The notes: a model not told the origin generated them from the letters alone. Counted from the first letter of the stretch, positions 8,639 to 17,618 are shown. The stretch is DNA of 64,000 nt from Sphingopyxis sp. MWB1 (GCF_000763945.1 NZ_JQFJ01000002.1:558001-622000), one strand, 5' to 3'. Program-made: numbers and translations.

Positions 8639-10090
8639 ATGAGCGACAATCTGCTTTCCTTTGAGCCTGCAACCGGCGAGGAGTTGTGGCGCGGCCCGGT
8701 AAGCGACATTGACGCCGAGGTCGCCGCCGCGCGCGCCGCTTGGCCCGATTGGGCTTCAAAAGCCGTCACCTATCGGACCGAATCGCTGCGGCGTTTTGCC
8801 GACCGGGTCAAGGCCGAGGGCGAAGCGCTCGCCGACCTGATCGCCCGCGAAACCGGCAAGCCCCTGTGGGAAGCGCGCACCGAGGTGGAATCGGTCGCGA
8901 ACAAGGTCGACATTTCGGTCAAGGCCTATGCCGAACGCACCCCTAACCGACGCAGCGAAGGTGCCATGGGACTGCGCACCGCCGTGCGGCACAAGCCGCA
9001 TGGCGTGCTCGCCGTACTCGGCCCCTATAATTTCCCGGCACATCTGCCGAACGGGCATATCGTTCCCGCGCTGATCGCGGGCAATACGGTGGTGTTCAAA
9101 CCATCGGAAAAGACCCCGGCGACCGGCGCAAGGCTCGTCGAGCTGTTCCACGAGGCCGGGGTGCCCGCCGACGCGTTGCGACTGGTGGTCGGCGGTCCCG
9201 AGGCGGGCAAGGCGCTCGCCGGCCATGCCGGGATCGACGGGCTCCTTTTTACCGGATCGGTCCGCGCCGGTATTGCGATCAACCGGCAATTTGCCAATAA
9301 TCCGGGCAAGATCGTCGCGCTGGAAATGGGCGGCAACAATCCCGTCGTCGTATGGGATACGCCCGACATTCGCACTGCCGCGACATTGGTCGTCCAGTCC
9401 GCCTTTCTGAGCGCCGGGCAAAGGTGCAGTAATGCGCGGCGACTGATCGTCAAGCAGGATCTGGCCGAGCCGCTGCTGCAGGAAGTGCGCGCGCTTGCCA
9501 ATCGGCTGATTGTCGATCATCCCCATGCCGACCCTGCGCCCTATATGGGGCCGGTGATCGACAATGAGGCTGCCGACGGGCTGACCGAAAGCTTCCTCAT
9601 CCTGATGTCGAACGGCGGGCAGGTCATTCGACACATGACGCGGCCTGACCCCGACCGGCCGTTCCTGACCCCCGGCATCATCGACGTCACCGCCATGCCC
9701 GAAAGGCCCGATATCGAGCTGTTTGGTCCGCTGCTCCAGGTTGTGCGGGTCAACAGCTTCGAAGCCGCCATTGCCGAAGCGAACAACACCGCCTTTGGCC
9801 TGTCGGCGTCGCTGATCGGCGGGTCACCGCAGCTTTATGACCAATTCTGGGCCAATGTGCGCGCGGGCGTGATCAACTGGAACAAGCCGACCAACGGCGC
9901 TTCTTCCTCCGCCCCCTTTGGCGGGGTGGGCCTGTCGGGCAACCATCGCCCCAGCGCTTTTTATGCCGCCGATTATTGCGCCTATCCTGTGGCGAGTTCC
10001 GAAAGCGACGCCATCCGCGCGTCGATCGGTGTAGGGCTGCGCGACGACCCCGCCGATGCGCCCAAGCTGGTGCGCAAAGGCTTTCTGTAA
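8639..10090 (+). CDS. astD: Succinylglutamate-semialdehyde dehydrogenase
   Basis: A 483-residue aldehyde dehydrogenase with the AstD signature set: LGPYNFPAHLPNGHIVPALIAGN, LLFTGSVRAGIAINRQF, ALEMGGNNPVVV with its catalytic Glu, and the nucleophile Cys in SAGQRCSNARR. AstD oxidises N-succinylglutamate semialdehyde to N-succinylglutamate in the arginine succinyltransferase pathway. No other ast gene is next to it, so it could serve a related aldehyde. The frame is open to 8495, but the family N-terminus starts at MSDNLLSFEPATGEE (8639); an ATG at 8624 is a near alternative. Confidence 0.88.
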   Translation: MSDNLLSFEPATGEELWRGPVSDIDAEVAAARAAWPDWASKAVTYRTESLRRFADRVKAEGEALADLIARETGKPLWEARTEVESVANKVDISVKAYAERTPNRRSEGAMGLRTAVRHKPHGVLAVLGPYNFPAHLPNGHIVPALIAGNTVVFKPSEKTPATGARLVELFHEAGVPADALRLVVGGPEAGKALAGHAGIDGLLFTGSVRAGIAINRQFANNPGKIVALEMGGNNPVVVWDTPDIRTAATLVVQSAFLSAGQRCSNARRLIVKQDLAEPLLQEVRALANRLIVDHPHADPAPYMGPVIDNEAADGLTESFLILMSNGGQVIRHMTRPDPDRPFLTPGIIDVTAMPERPDIELFGPLLQVVRVNSFEAAIAEANNTAFGLSASLIGGSPQLYDQFWANVRAGVINWNKPTNGASSSAPFGGVGLSGNHRPSAFYAADYCAYPVASSESDAIRASIGVGLRDDPADAPKLVRKGFL

Positions 10091-10182
10091 CGCGCTAGCG
10101 TAGCGCGCAGGAAATTTTACCTTCACCGCGGCCAAAAAAGCCTGTTTTGCGATTTTTCTCCGCTACGCTCATCTTGGCGGCC

Positions 10183-10992
10183 ATGAAAGAACACGCATAT
10201 CCTGCTGCTGACCCGACATCTACTGAGGGCAAATTGTGGCTCGTCGGCGCCGGGCCGGGCGACCCCGACCTGCTGACGCTGCGGGCGGCGCGGCTGCTGG
10301 AAAGCGCCGATCTGGTCGTGCACGACGGGCTGGTCGGTGACGGCGTGCTTGCGCTGATCCCGCCAGATGTCGAACGGATCAGTGTCGCCAAACAACGCAG
10401 CCGCCACACGATGAAGCAGGAACTGATCAACGAACTGCTCGTGCGCGAGGCGCGCGCCGGCAAGCAGGTCGTGCGACTGAAAGGCGGCGATCCGTTCATT
10501 TTCGGGCGCGGCGGTGAGGAACTTGACGCCGCGCGCGAAGCGGGGGTCGCGTGCGAGGTTGTCCCCGGCATTACGGCGGCGGCGGGCTGCGCGGCGCAGG
10601 CGGGCCTTCCCCTCACCCACCGCGAGGATGCGAGCGCGGTGAGCTTTGTTGCAGGCCAGTGCAAGGATTTGACCGACCAGGACTGGTCGGGCCTTGCGGG
10701 ACATGGCCGCACGCTCGTCATCTATATGGGCCTCGCGACCGCATCGGCAATTGCCGACAAGCTGATTGCCGATGGTGTGTCGCCCGACCTGCCCGTTGCG
10801 GTGATCGAGCGCGGAACAACGGCGGACGCCCGCGTGCTCCGCACCTTGCTTACCGATCTTGGCGACCTGGTTGTGCGCGAACGGGTGGCGAGCCCGGCGC
10901 TGATCATCGTCGGCAAGGTCGCTGCGCGCGCCGACGCGCTCGATTGCCTCGGCGCGCCCGGCGTCGCCGAACAGATAAGGGGTTTTTCATGA
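10183..10992 (+). CDS. cobA: Uroporphyrinogen-III C-methyltransferase (SUMT)
   Basis: A 269-residue SAM-dependent tetrapyrrole methylase. The N-terminal motif LVGAGPGDPDLLTLRA, the second motif VVHDGLV, the loop RLKGGDPFIFGRGGEE and the substrate-site stretch VVPGITAAAGCAAQAGLPLTHR are all present. It methylates uroporphyrinogen III at C2 and C7 to give precorrin-2. The CysG-type dehydrogenase/ferrochelatase domain is absent, so siroheme completion requires another gene elsewhere. Its position at the head of the cysI operon shows it supplies siroheme for sulfite reductase. Its TGA overlaps the next ATG (ATGA). Confidence 0.93.
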   Translation: MKEHAYPAADPTSTEGKLWLVGAGPGDPDLLTLRAARLLESADLVVHDGLVGDGVLALIPPDVERISVAKQRSRHTMKQELINELLVREARAGKQVVRLKGGDPFIFGRGGEELDAAREAGVACEVVPGITAAAGCAAQAGLPLTHREDASAVSFVAGQCKDLTDQDWSGLAGHGRTLVIYMGLATASAIADKLIADGVSPDLPVAVIERGTTADARVLRTLLTDLGDLVVRERVASPALIIVGKVAARADALDCLGAPGVAEQIRGFS

Positions 10993-11285
10993 AGCTATTG
11001 ACGGGCAACGACCTGAAAACGGGCGCTGTCACCTGGTGGACGGGCAGCGACTGGTCGATCCATATCGAGGACGCCGCCGATGTCGGCGAACAGGGCGAGG
11101 CGATCTTGCACGCCGAGGAAGGCGCACGCCGCGTCAACGCGCCCTATATCATCGCGGGCGAAATGACCCCCGACGGCCCGCGCCCCGCGCATATCAAGGA
11201 TCGTATCCGCGCGCTCGGCCCCACGGTGCGCCCCGACCTGACATTGAAACCCGCCGATCCCACGGCCGGCGACTGGGTGATCTGA
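10989..11285 (+). CDS. DUF2849 protein linked to sulfite reductase
   Basis: A 98-residue protein of the DUF2849 family (MKLLTGNDLKTGAVTWWT at the start, PAHIKDRIRALGPTVRPDL near the end). Such genes are regularly placed just before cysI in alphaproteobacteria; their biochemical role is not known. It is soluble, acidic, and lacks Cys. It overlaps the methyltransferase gene by 4 bases and ends 1 base before the cysI start, so it is translationally coupled on both sides. A role as accessory or small subunit of sulfite reductase is inference from context only. Confidence 0.85.
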   Translation: MKLLTGNDLKTGAVTWWTGSDWSIHIEDAADVGEQGEAILHAEEGARRVNAPYIIAGEMTPDGPRPAHIKDRIRALGPTVRPDLTLKPADPTAGDWVI

Positions 11286-11286
11286 C

Positions 11287-12918
11287 ATGTATAAATATGA
11301 CCAATATGACCATGCGATGGTCGAAGCGCGCGTTGCGGAATTCAGTGACCAGGTTCGGCGCCGTTTGGCGGGCGAGATTACCGAGGATCAGTTCAAGCCG
11401 CTGCGGCTGATGAATGGCCTCTATCTCCAGCTGCACGCCTATATGCTGCGTGTCGCGGTGCCTTATGGCACGCTCGACAGCCGGCAGATGCGGATGCTCG
11501 CGCATATCGCGCGCAAATATGACCGCGATTATGGCCATTTCACCACGCGCCAGAATATCCAGTATAACTGGATCAAGCTGGAGGATGCGCCCGCGATCCT
11601 CGCCGACCTCGCGTCGGTCGAAATGCATGCGATCCAGACGAGCGGCAATTGCATCCGCAACATCAGTTCGGACCAGTGGGCGGGCGCCGCTGCCGACGAG
11701 ATTACCGATCCGCGCCCCTGGGCCGAGCTGCTGCGCCAATGGTCAAGCTTTCACCCCGAATTCAGCTATTTGCCGCGCAAGTTCAAGATCGCGGTCATCG
11801 CTGCCGACGAAGATCGCGCCGCGATGCGCCTGCACGACATCGGCATCCAGATTGTCGAGAAGAACGGCGTCCACGGCGCGGCCTTTTATGTCGGCGGCGG
11901 CATGGGGCGTACGCCGATGATCGCGCCGCTGATCAAGGATTTCGTGCCGCTCGAGGACCTGCTCAGCTATACCGAGGCCTGCCTGCGCGTGTACAACCGC
12001 TATGGCCGGCGCGACAACATCTACAAGGCGCGGATCAAGATTCTGATCCACGAGCTGGGCGCGGAAGAATATGCGCGCCAGGTCGAGGAAGAATGGGCGC
12101 ATGTGAAAACGCTGGGCATCGACCCGCCGCGCGCCGAATTCGACCGCATCGCCGCGCAATTTGCGCCGCCGCCGCTCGATGCTTCGGCGCCGGAGGACGT
12201 CGACCGGAGCGATCCCGATTTCGCCGTCTGGCTCGACCAGAATGTCGCCGCGCACAAGGTGCCGGGTCACGCGATCGTCAACATCAGCCTGAAGCCCGTC
12301 GGGGGTATCCCCGGCGACGCAAGCTCGGCGCAGATCGAGCTGATGGCCGATCTTGCCGAACGCTATAGCCACGACGAATTGCGGGTGACCCACGCGCAGA
12401 ACATCGTGCTGCCGCACGTCCGCAAGGCTGACCTCTATGCCATCTGGCAAAAGCTGGACGAAGCGGGGCTGGCGACGCCGAACCTCGACCTGATCAGCGA
12501 CATCATTGCCTGCCCCGGGCTCGATTATTGCAGCCTCGCCAATGCCCGTTCGATTCCGGTCGCGCAGAAGATCGCGACGCGCTTTGCCGACCTGGACCGC
12601 CAGAAGGAATTGGGCGAGCTCAAGCTCAAGATTTCGGGCTGCATCAATGCCTGCGGCCACCATCACGCGGGCCACATCGGCATCCTGGGCGTCGACCGCA
12701 AGGGTACCGAAAATTACCAGCTGCTGCTCGGTGGTTCGGGTGCAGAAGATGTGTCGCTCGGCGCGATCACCGGTCCCGGCTTCGACGAGGACGGAATCGT
12801 CGATGCGATCGAGCGCGTCACCGACAAATATCTCGCCGAACGCACCGAGGGCGAACGCTTCGTCGACACCTTCCGCCGCGTCGGCATGGCGCCGTTCAAG
12901 GAGGCGATCTATGGTTGA
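11287..12918 (+). CDS. cysI: Sulfite reductase hemoprotein (nitrite/sulfite reductase family)
   Basis: A 543-residue siroheme/[4Fe-4S] reductase that takes sulfite to sulfide with six electrons. Two ferredoxin-like repeats (LRLMNGLYLQLHAYMLRVAVPYG and VPGHAIVNISLKPVGGIPG) frame the substrate-binding regions. The cluster ligands are in ACPGLDYCSLAN and SGCINACG, near the C-terminus. The substrate-binding arginines appear in TSGNCIRNI and in the RQN of HFTTRQNIQ. Context (SUMT, DUF2849, DUF934, CysH) supports sulfite rather than nitrite. No CysJ flavoprotein gene is present, so the electron donor is likely ferredoxin or another reductase. It overlaps the DUF934 gene by 8 bases. Confidence 0.93.
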   Translation: MYKYDQYDHAMVEARVAEFSDQVRRRLAGEITEDQFKPLRLMNGLYLQLHAYMLRVAVPYGTLDSRQMRMLAHIARKYDRDYGHFTTRQNIQYNWIKLEDAPAILADLASVEMHAIQTSGNCIRNISSDQWAGAAADEITDPRPWAELLRQWSSFHPEFSYLPRKFKIAVIAADEDRAAMRLHDIGIQIVEKNGVHGAAFYVGGGMGRTPMIAPLIKDFVPLEDLLSYTEACLRVYNRYGRRDNIYKARIKILIHELGAEEYARQVEEEWAHVKTLGIDPPRAEFDRIAAQFAPPPLDASAPEDVDRSDPDFAVWLDQNVAAHKVPGHAIVNISLKPVGGIPGDASSAQIELMADLAERYSHDELRVTHAQNIVLPHVRKADLYAIWQKLDEAGLATPNLDLISDIIACPGLDYCSLANARSIPVAQKIATRFADLDRQKELGELKLKISGCINACGHHHAGHIGILGVDRKGTENYQLLLGGSGAEDVSLGAITGPGFDEDGIVDAIERVTDKYLAERTEGERFVDTFRRVGMAPFKEAIYG

Positions 12919-13324
12919 GCATCATCACAGCGACGGCGAAGAACCCTGCGTCACGCTCGACGCATTCCTGTCGCAGTCGAACGCGACCGCGGTGCGGCTC
13001 GAAAGCGACGAGGATGCACGCGCGCTCATCCCCTATCTCGACCGGCTCAAGCTGATCGAGATCGCCTTCCCCGCCTTTCGGGACGGACGCGGCTATTCGT
13101 CGGCGCGTATCCTGCGCGAGGCCGGATACACGGGCGAATTGCGCGCGCAGGGCGACGTCCTTGTGGACCAGATCGCCTATATGAAGCGCTGCGGGTTTGA
13201 CAGTTTCGCTGCCGAAAAGCCGCTCAACCCGGCCGATGTCGAGGCGGCGCTGGCGCGCTGGCCCCATCATTACCAGGCCGCAGCCGACGCAGCGGTGCCG
13301 ATATGGAAATTGAGGCATGGGTGA
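12911..13324 (+). CDS. DUF934 protein of the sulfate assimilation operon
   Basis: A 137-residue DUF934 protein. The characteristic stretch is FPAFRDGRGYSSARILRE followed by ELRAQGDVLVDQ. The N-terminal MVEHHHSDGEE is His/acid rich and may be adventitious. This family is almost always found between cysI and cysH in proteobacteria, and its function is undetermined; it has been listed as an oxidoreductase-like or accessory protein without proof. It overlaps cysI by 8 bases and cysH by 8 bases, so all three are coupled. Confidence 0.87.
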   Translation: MVEHHHSDGEEPCVTLDAFLSQSNATAVRLESDEDARALIPYLDRLKLIEIAFPAFRDGRGYSSARILREAGYTGELRAQGDVLVDQIAYMKRCGFDSFAAEKPLNPADVEAALARWPHHYQAAADAAVPIWKLRHG

Positions 13325-14120
13325 CGTGACTGCCTCTCCCCAACGCAAGGGCGAAGACCGGACGCGCGACCGCATCGACGTCGCGCCGCGTTTCACCAAC
13401 GCAGACGTCATCCGGCTCAACAACCTGTTTCGCGGTCAGGACGCCGCCGAGGTCGTCGCGAGCGTCATCGGCGCCGGGCTGATCGGCGATACTGCAATCG
13501 TGTCGAGCTTCGGCGCCGAAAGCGCAGTGCTGCTGCACCTCGTCACGCGCGTTGCGCCCGGCATGCCGGTGCTGTTCCTCGACACGGGCAAGCATTTCCC
13601 CGAAACCCTTGCCTATCGTGACGAACTGGCCGCGCGGCTTGGTCTCAACCTCGTCAACCTGGCCCCCGACGCCGAGGAGCTCGCCAAGAAGGACGCGACC
13701 GAACTGCGCTGGTCGTACGACCCCGACGGCTGCTGCGAAATCCGCAAGGTCAAGCCGCTCGAAAAGGCGCTCGCCGATTTCGACACGTCGATCACCGGGC
13801 GCAAGGGGTTCCAGTCATCGACGCGGCAGGGCCTGCCGCGCTTCGAACTCGACGGGTCGACCGGGCGGCTGAAGTTCAACCCGCTTGCCAACTGGACGCG
13901 CGCGATGCTCGACGATTATTTCGCCGAGCACGACCTGCCCCGCCACCCGCTCGAAGCCGAAGGCTATCCCTCGATCGGTTGCTCGCCGTGCACGTCAAAG
14001 GTCAAGCCGGGCGAAGACCCGCGCTCGGGCCGCTGGCGCGGCTGGGACAAGACCGAATGCGGTATCCATGAAGCGGTGACGCCGCTGGATGATGATCCGG
14101 CGAACGATCCGGCGTTTTGA
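13317..14120 (+). CDS. cysH: Phosphoadenylyl/adenylyl-sulfate reductase, Fe-S type
   Basis: A 267-residue PP-loop reductase that produces sulfite from adenylylated sulfate using thioredoxin. The PP-loop-like region is SSFGAESAVLLHL and the nucleotide region LFLDTGKHFPETL. Four cysteines (CCEIRKV and CSPCTSKV) form the CC...CxxC pattern of enzymes with a [4Fe-4S] cluster, which generally prefer adenylyl sulfate (APS). The catalytic Cys is in TECGIHE near the C-terminus. The pattern thus predicts an APS reductase even though the gene is named cysH by family. It is the last gene of the operon; a palindromic repeat follows. Confidence 0.92.
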   Translation: MGDVTASPQRKGEDRTRDRIDVAPRFTNADVIRLNNLFRGQDAAEVVASVIGAGLIGDTAIVSSFGAESAVLLHLVTRVAPGMPVLFLDTGKHFPETLAYRDELAARLGLNLVNLAPDAEELAKKDATELRWSYDPDGCCEIRKVKPLEKALADFDTSITGRKGFQSSTRQGLPRFELDGSTGRLKFNPLANWTRAMLDDYFAEHDLPRHPLEAEGYPSIGCSPCTSKVKPGEDPRSGRWRGWDKTECGIHEAVTPLDDDPANDPAF

Positions 14121-14125
14121 CCCAT

Positions 14126-14208
14126 CGTCATTGCGAGCGAAGCGAAGCAATCCACCTCAGGTCGTACCAACTCCGGATTGCCGCGTCGCTTCGCTCCTCG
14201 CAATGACG
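14126..14208. repeat. REP-like inverted repeat pair
   Basis: CGTCATTGCGAGCGAAGCG (14126 onward) is mirrored by CGCTTCGCTCCTCGCAATGACG ending at 14208, giving two inverted arms of about 28 and 34 bases separated by about 20. A related single palindrome lies at 35464-35503. It sits between the convergent cysH and dnaB genes. Confidence 0.75.
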
Positions 14209-14228
14209 ACCTTATATAGTCGTAACCC

Positions 14229-15788
14229 TCACTCATAATCCTCATAGGCTTGGCTGTCATCGGCGAGGTCCTGGAACTTGGTGGTTTTGGCGTCAAAGTG
14301 CAGACGCACCTTGCCGGTCGAGCCATGACGCGATTTGGCGACGATCAGTTCGGCCAGGCCAAAGACGCGCTCCATTTCGGCGGCCCATTCTTCATGCGCC
14401 GCATGAATTTTGACATCATCACCTTCGACCGGGCGCTTGGGTTCGCGCGCCGCGACATAATAATCCTCGCGGAACACAAAGAGGACCATGTCGGCGTCCT
14501 GCTCGATCGAGCCGGATTCGCGAAGATCAGACAATTGTGGGCGTTTATCCTCGCGGCTCTCAACCTGACGGCTAAGCTGGGACAGCGCCATGACAGGGAC
14601 GTTCAATTCCTTGGCAAGTGTCTTAAGTCCACGTGAAATTTCGGAAATTTCCTGCACGCGGTTATCGCCGCTCCGCGAGGACCCTTGCAGAAGTTGAAGA
14701 TAGTCAACGATAATAAAGCCAATCCCATGCCGCCGCTGCAGGCGGCGCGCGCGGGTGCGCAAGCTGGCAATCGTCAGGCCCGGGGTATCGTCGATGAACA
14801 GCGGAAGTGTCTGCAGTTGCTGCGCGGCGCGCGAGAGTTGCTGAAATTGCTCCTTGCTGATCTTGCCCATTCGCAGCGCTTCGCCCGACACTCCCGATTG
14901 TTCGGCCAGCACGCGGGTCGCAAGCTGGTCGGCGGACATTTCGAGGCTGAAGAACGCGACCTTGGCGCCCATATTCTTTTCGGGCGGGATTCCATCTTCC
15001 TCGTCGCGGCGCCAGCGTTCGGCGGCATTAAAGGCAATGTTGGTGGCGAGCGAGGTCTTGCCCATGCCGGGACGCCCCGCGAGGATCATTAAGTCCGAAT
15101 TGTGCATGCCGCCAATCTTGGCGTTCACGCTCGAAATACCCGTGGTGATCCCCGACAAATGCCCGCCCGAATTGAGGGCGCGTTCTGCGGCCTGCAAGGC
15201 GGTGAGGCTGGCGGCGTTGAAGCTTTTTACCGATCCCATTTCAGCTTCGCCCCCGGCGACGCGGTAGAGGGCAGTCTCGGCTTCTTCGATTTGTGCTTGC
15301 GGATCAACGCTTTCGCTGGTGTCGAGCGCGCCTTCGACCAGGCCGCGCCCCACCCCAACCAATTCGCGCAGCAGCGCGAGATCATAGATTTGTCGCGCAA
15401 AATCGCGTGCGCCGATCAAACCCGCGCCGCTGCCTGTCAATTGCGCCAGATAGCCGACACCGCCCACCGCCTTCATCGCCTCATCGGCTTCGAAATAGGG
15501 TTTCAGCGTCACCGGCGTTGCGATGCTGTTGCGCTCGATCAGCGCCATGGTCTGCGCGAAAATGCGGCCATGGAGCGGTTCGAAGAAATGCGCGGGCGTC
15601 AATTGTACCGGCAGATCCTCCACGACTCGATTGTCGATGAGAATCGCGCCCAGAAAGGCCGCCTCCGCCTCGATATTACGCGGTAACTGGCGCTCATCCC
15701 CGGCATTGGCGGGGGGCGAAAACAGGGCTACTTCCGGCATAGCCCCTTCATGCGACGAGGCGCCCTGGGTTGCAACGGTGGAAGCCAT
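14229..15788 (-). CDS. dnaB: Replicative DNA helicase DnaB
   Basis: A 519-residue hexameric helicase. The N-terminal domain starts PRNIEAEAAFLGAILIDNRVVEDL. The RecA-like C-terminal domain has Walker A GRPGMGKTS, Walker B IIVDYLQLL, the DnaB motif ALSQLSRQVESREDKRPQLSDLRESGSIEQDAD and the arginine finger region KSRHGSTGKVRLHFD. It unwinds DNA at the replication fork and recruits primase. Length and motifs are normal. MASTV at 15788 is taken as start; MPEVAL (15740) is possible. It is divergent from the UPF0262 gene across about 100 bases. Confidence 0.97.
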   Translation of the reverse strand: MASTVATQGASSHEGAMPEVALFSPPANAGDERQLPRNIEAEAAFLGAILIDNRVVEDLPVQLTPAHFFEPLHGRIFAQTMALIERNSIATPVTLKPYFEADEAMKAVGGVGYLAQLTGSGAGLIGARDFARQIYDLALLRELVGVGRGLVEGALDTSESVDPQAQIEEAETALYRVAGGEAEMGSVKSFNAASLTALQAAERALNSGGHLSGITTGISSVNAKIGGMHNSDLMILAGRPGMGKTSLATNIAFNAAERWRRDEEDGIPPEKNMGAKVAFFSLEMSADQLATRVLAEQSGVSGEALRMGKISKEQFQQLSRAAQQLQTLPLFIDDTPGLTIASLRTRARRLQRRHGIGFIIVDYLQLLQGSSRSGDNRVQEISEISRGLKTLAKELNVPVMALSQLSRQVESREDKRPQLSDLRESGSIEQDADMVLFVFREDYYVAAREPKRPVEGDDVKIHAAHEEWAAEMERVFGLAELIVAKSRHGSTGKVRLHFDAKTTKFQDLADDSQAYEDYE

Positions 15789-15892
15789 TCCGGCGATATA
15801 TCCTGTGGATGATTTGGGGAAATATTTGCGTTCGGGAAAGAAACCTGACGCCCCTTGCGCCTGTGGCGCGCGCCTTTACAAGCAGCCGCATC

Positions 15893-16390
15893 ATGGCCGA
15901 CGCAGATCGCACCCTTCAACGGATTATCGCCGTAGAGCTGGACGAAGGCTCGATCGTCTGGCGCAGCCCCGATGTGGAGCAGGAGCGGCGGGTCGCGATT
16001 TTTGACCTGATCGAGCAAAATTATTTTGCCCCGCAACGCGTCCAGCCCGACGGTTATGCGGGGCCCTATCGCCTGACGTTGCGGGTCGAGGACGGGCGGC
16101 TGGTGTTCGATATCGGGCGCGAGGACGGCTCGCCGCTCGAATCGATCATATTGGGACTGGGCCGCTTCCGGCGACCCATTCGCGATTATTTCGCCATTTG
16201 CGACAGCTATTATCAGGCGATCAAGACCGCGACCGCGCAGCAGATTGAAACGGTCGACATGGCGCGGCGCGCGCTTCACAATGAAGCGGCAGAGATGCTG
16301 GTGGAACGGCTCGACGGCAAGATCGAGGTCGATTTCGATACTGCGCGGCGGCTCTTCACATTGATCTGCGTGCTGCATATCAAGGGCTGA
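15893..16390 (+). CDS. UPF0262 family protein
   Basis: A 165-residue soluble protein of the alphaproteobacterial UPF0262 family; conserved parts are IIAVELDEGSI, LGLGRFRRPIRDYFAICDSYY and the end DTARRLFTLICVLHIKG. No biochemical function is known. The frame is open upstream to 15770, but the family start is MADADRTLQRIIAVEL at 15893. Its TGA overlaps the next ATG by one base (TGATG), so it is coupled with the lysozyme-like gene. Confidence 0.85.
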   Translation: MADADRTLQRIIAVELDEGSIVWRSPDVEQERRVAIFDLIEQNYFAPQRVQPDGYAGPYRLTLRVEDGRLVFDIGREDGSPLESIILGLGRFRRPIRDYFAICDSYYQAIKTATAQQIETVDMARRALHNEAAEMLVERLDGKIEVDFDTARRLFTLICVLHIKG

Positions 16391-17139
16391 TGATGGCGAA
16401 ACGGGGGATGACAAGCGGCGCGCCGCGCGATTGGCGCGCGAGCCTGTTGCGCTTGCTGCACCGGGTGGGGGCTGCCCTGGTCCTGCTTTTGCTGGGGATG
16501 GGCCTCGCGCTTTGGTGGGCGGCGCGTTGGACCCCCGATCGCGCCATCTATCCCACCCAGGGCGTTACCATCGATGCCCGAAATGGCGAGGTGCGCTGGG
16601 GCTCGATCAAGGCCGCTGGCGCTGACTTCGCTTATGTTATGGCGACATCGGGCAAGGATGGGCTCGACCCGGCTTTTGCCCGTAATCTGGCAGCTGCCCG
16701 TGAGGCTGGGGTGCAGGTGGGCGCCGTTCACCGATATAGCCTTTGCGAATTGGCGACCGATCAGGCGGCCAACTTCATCCGGCATGTGCCGCGCCGTACC
16801 GATGCTCTGCCTGCCGCGGTCTGGCTCGATTTTGACGATGATTGTCCCGACCGGCCGACGCGGGCGCTGCTCTTGTCGGAACTCGCGACCTTTCTCGCGC
16901 AGATCGAGGCGCATCTCGGCAAGCGCAGCCTGATCGCCCCCGGCCCCGCCTTTGAAGCCGAATATCGGGTGACGAGCGGGATTGCCCGGACCATCTGGCT
17001 GCGCCGCGATTTCTTCGAACCCGATTATGGCGCGCATGATTGGGCAATGTGGCAGGCCAATGACTATATCCGGCTGGCAGGCGCCGACGGCACTGTCGGC
17101 TGGAATGTGCTGCACGCGCCGCAAGGAGTGAGAGAGTGA
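16390..17139 (+). CDS. GH25-family lysozyme-like membrane-anchored protein
   Basis: A 249-residue protein. Residues about 25-46 form one membrane anchor, the rest a glycoside hydrolase family 25 barrel (TQGVTIDARNGEVRWGSIKAAGADFAYVMAT at 56-86; WLDFDDD at 145-151; WAMWQAND near the end). GH25 enzymes cut the MurNAc-GlcNAc bond of peptidoglycan. Asp62 and Asp147 align with expected active-site Asp residues, but the DxE pair on strand four reads D147-F-D149, so the usual catalytic Glu is replaced by Asp. Activity is therefore uncertain. It lies between UPF0262 and cytidine deaminase with overlapping starts and stops. Confidence 0.8.
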   Translation: MMAKRGMTSGAPRDWRASLLRLLHRVGAALVLLLLGMGLALWWAARWTPDRAIYPTQGVTIDARNGEVRWGSIKAAGADFAYVMATSGKDGLDPAFARNLAAAREAGVQVGAVHRYSLCELATDQAANFIRHVPRRTDALPAAVWLDFDDDCPDRPTRALLLSELATFLAQIEAHLGKRSLIAPGPAFEAEYRVTSGIARTIWLRRDFFEPDYGAHDWAMWQANDYIRLAGADGTVGWNVLHAPQGVRE

Positions 17140-17618
17140 GCGAAGTCAGGAACGGCAGCGAGCAGGCCGGAGAGGAACGCGAGCCGCTGATCGCGGCGGC
17201 GCGCGAGGCGGCGACGCGCGCCTATGCCCCCTATTCGGGATTTCATGTCGGCGCGGCGCTGCTCCTCAAAAATGGCGATATCGTCACCGGCGCCAATGTC
17301 GAAAATGCCAGCTATGGCCTGACGCTTTGCGCCGAAACCAGCGCCATCGCCAAAATCGCCAATGAAGGATGGATCGGCGAGCTGGTCGCGGTCGCCATTG
17401 TCGGCGGCCGTCCCGACGGGGACGCGCTGATCGGCAGCGATCCGGTGCATCCGTGCGGACGCTGCCGCCAGATATTGAACGAAGCCGCCGAACGGTCGCG
17501 GACCGATATTATCGTTCATTGTTCGTCGGGCGATGGCCGTTCGATTGCCTCCTACCGGCTGAGCGAGCTGCTGCCCGCCGCCTTTGGCCCGAAGGATCTG
17601 GGCCTGATAACCGACTGA
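17136..17618 (+). CDS. cdd: Cytidine deaminase
   Basis: A 160-residue pyrimidine salvage enzyme that deaminates cytidine and deoxycytidine to the uridine forms. Zinc ligands are Cys65 in CAE (catalytic Glu67) and Cys107/Cys110 in PCGRC, the tetrameric small-subunit type with three Cys ligands. The start is a GTG at 17136 that overlaps the preceding TGA (GTGA) and has an AAGGAG site 7 bases upstream. Next to dcd, it forms a small pyrimidine nucleotide unit. Confidence 0.93.
   Translation: MSEVRNGSEQAGEEREPLIAAAREAATRAYAPYSGFHVGAALLLKNGDIVTGANVENASYGLTLCAETSAIAKIANEGWIGELVAVAIVGGRPDGDALIGSDPVHPCGRCRQILNEAAERSRTDIIVHCSSGDGRSIASYRLSELLPAAFGPKDLGLITD

Noticed and set aside
10091..10182. A SAM or other riboswitch before the sulfate-assimilation operon
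   Set aside because: Only a small GCGCTA/TAGCGC palindrome is visible; the space is too short and lacks conserved riboswitch cores.
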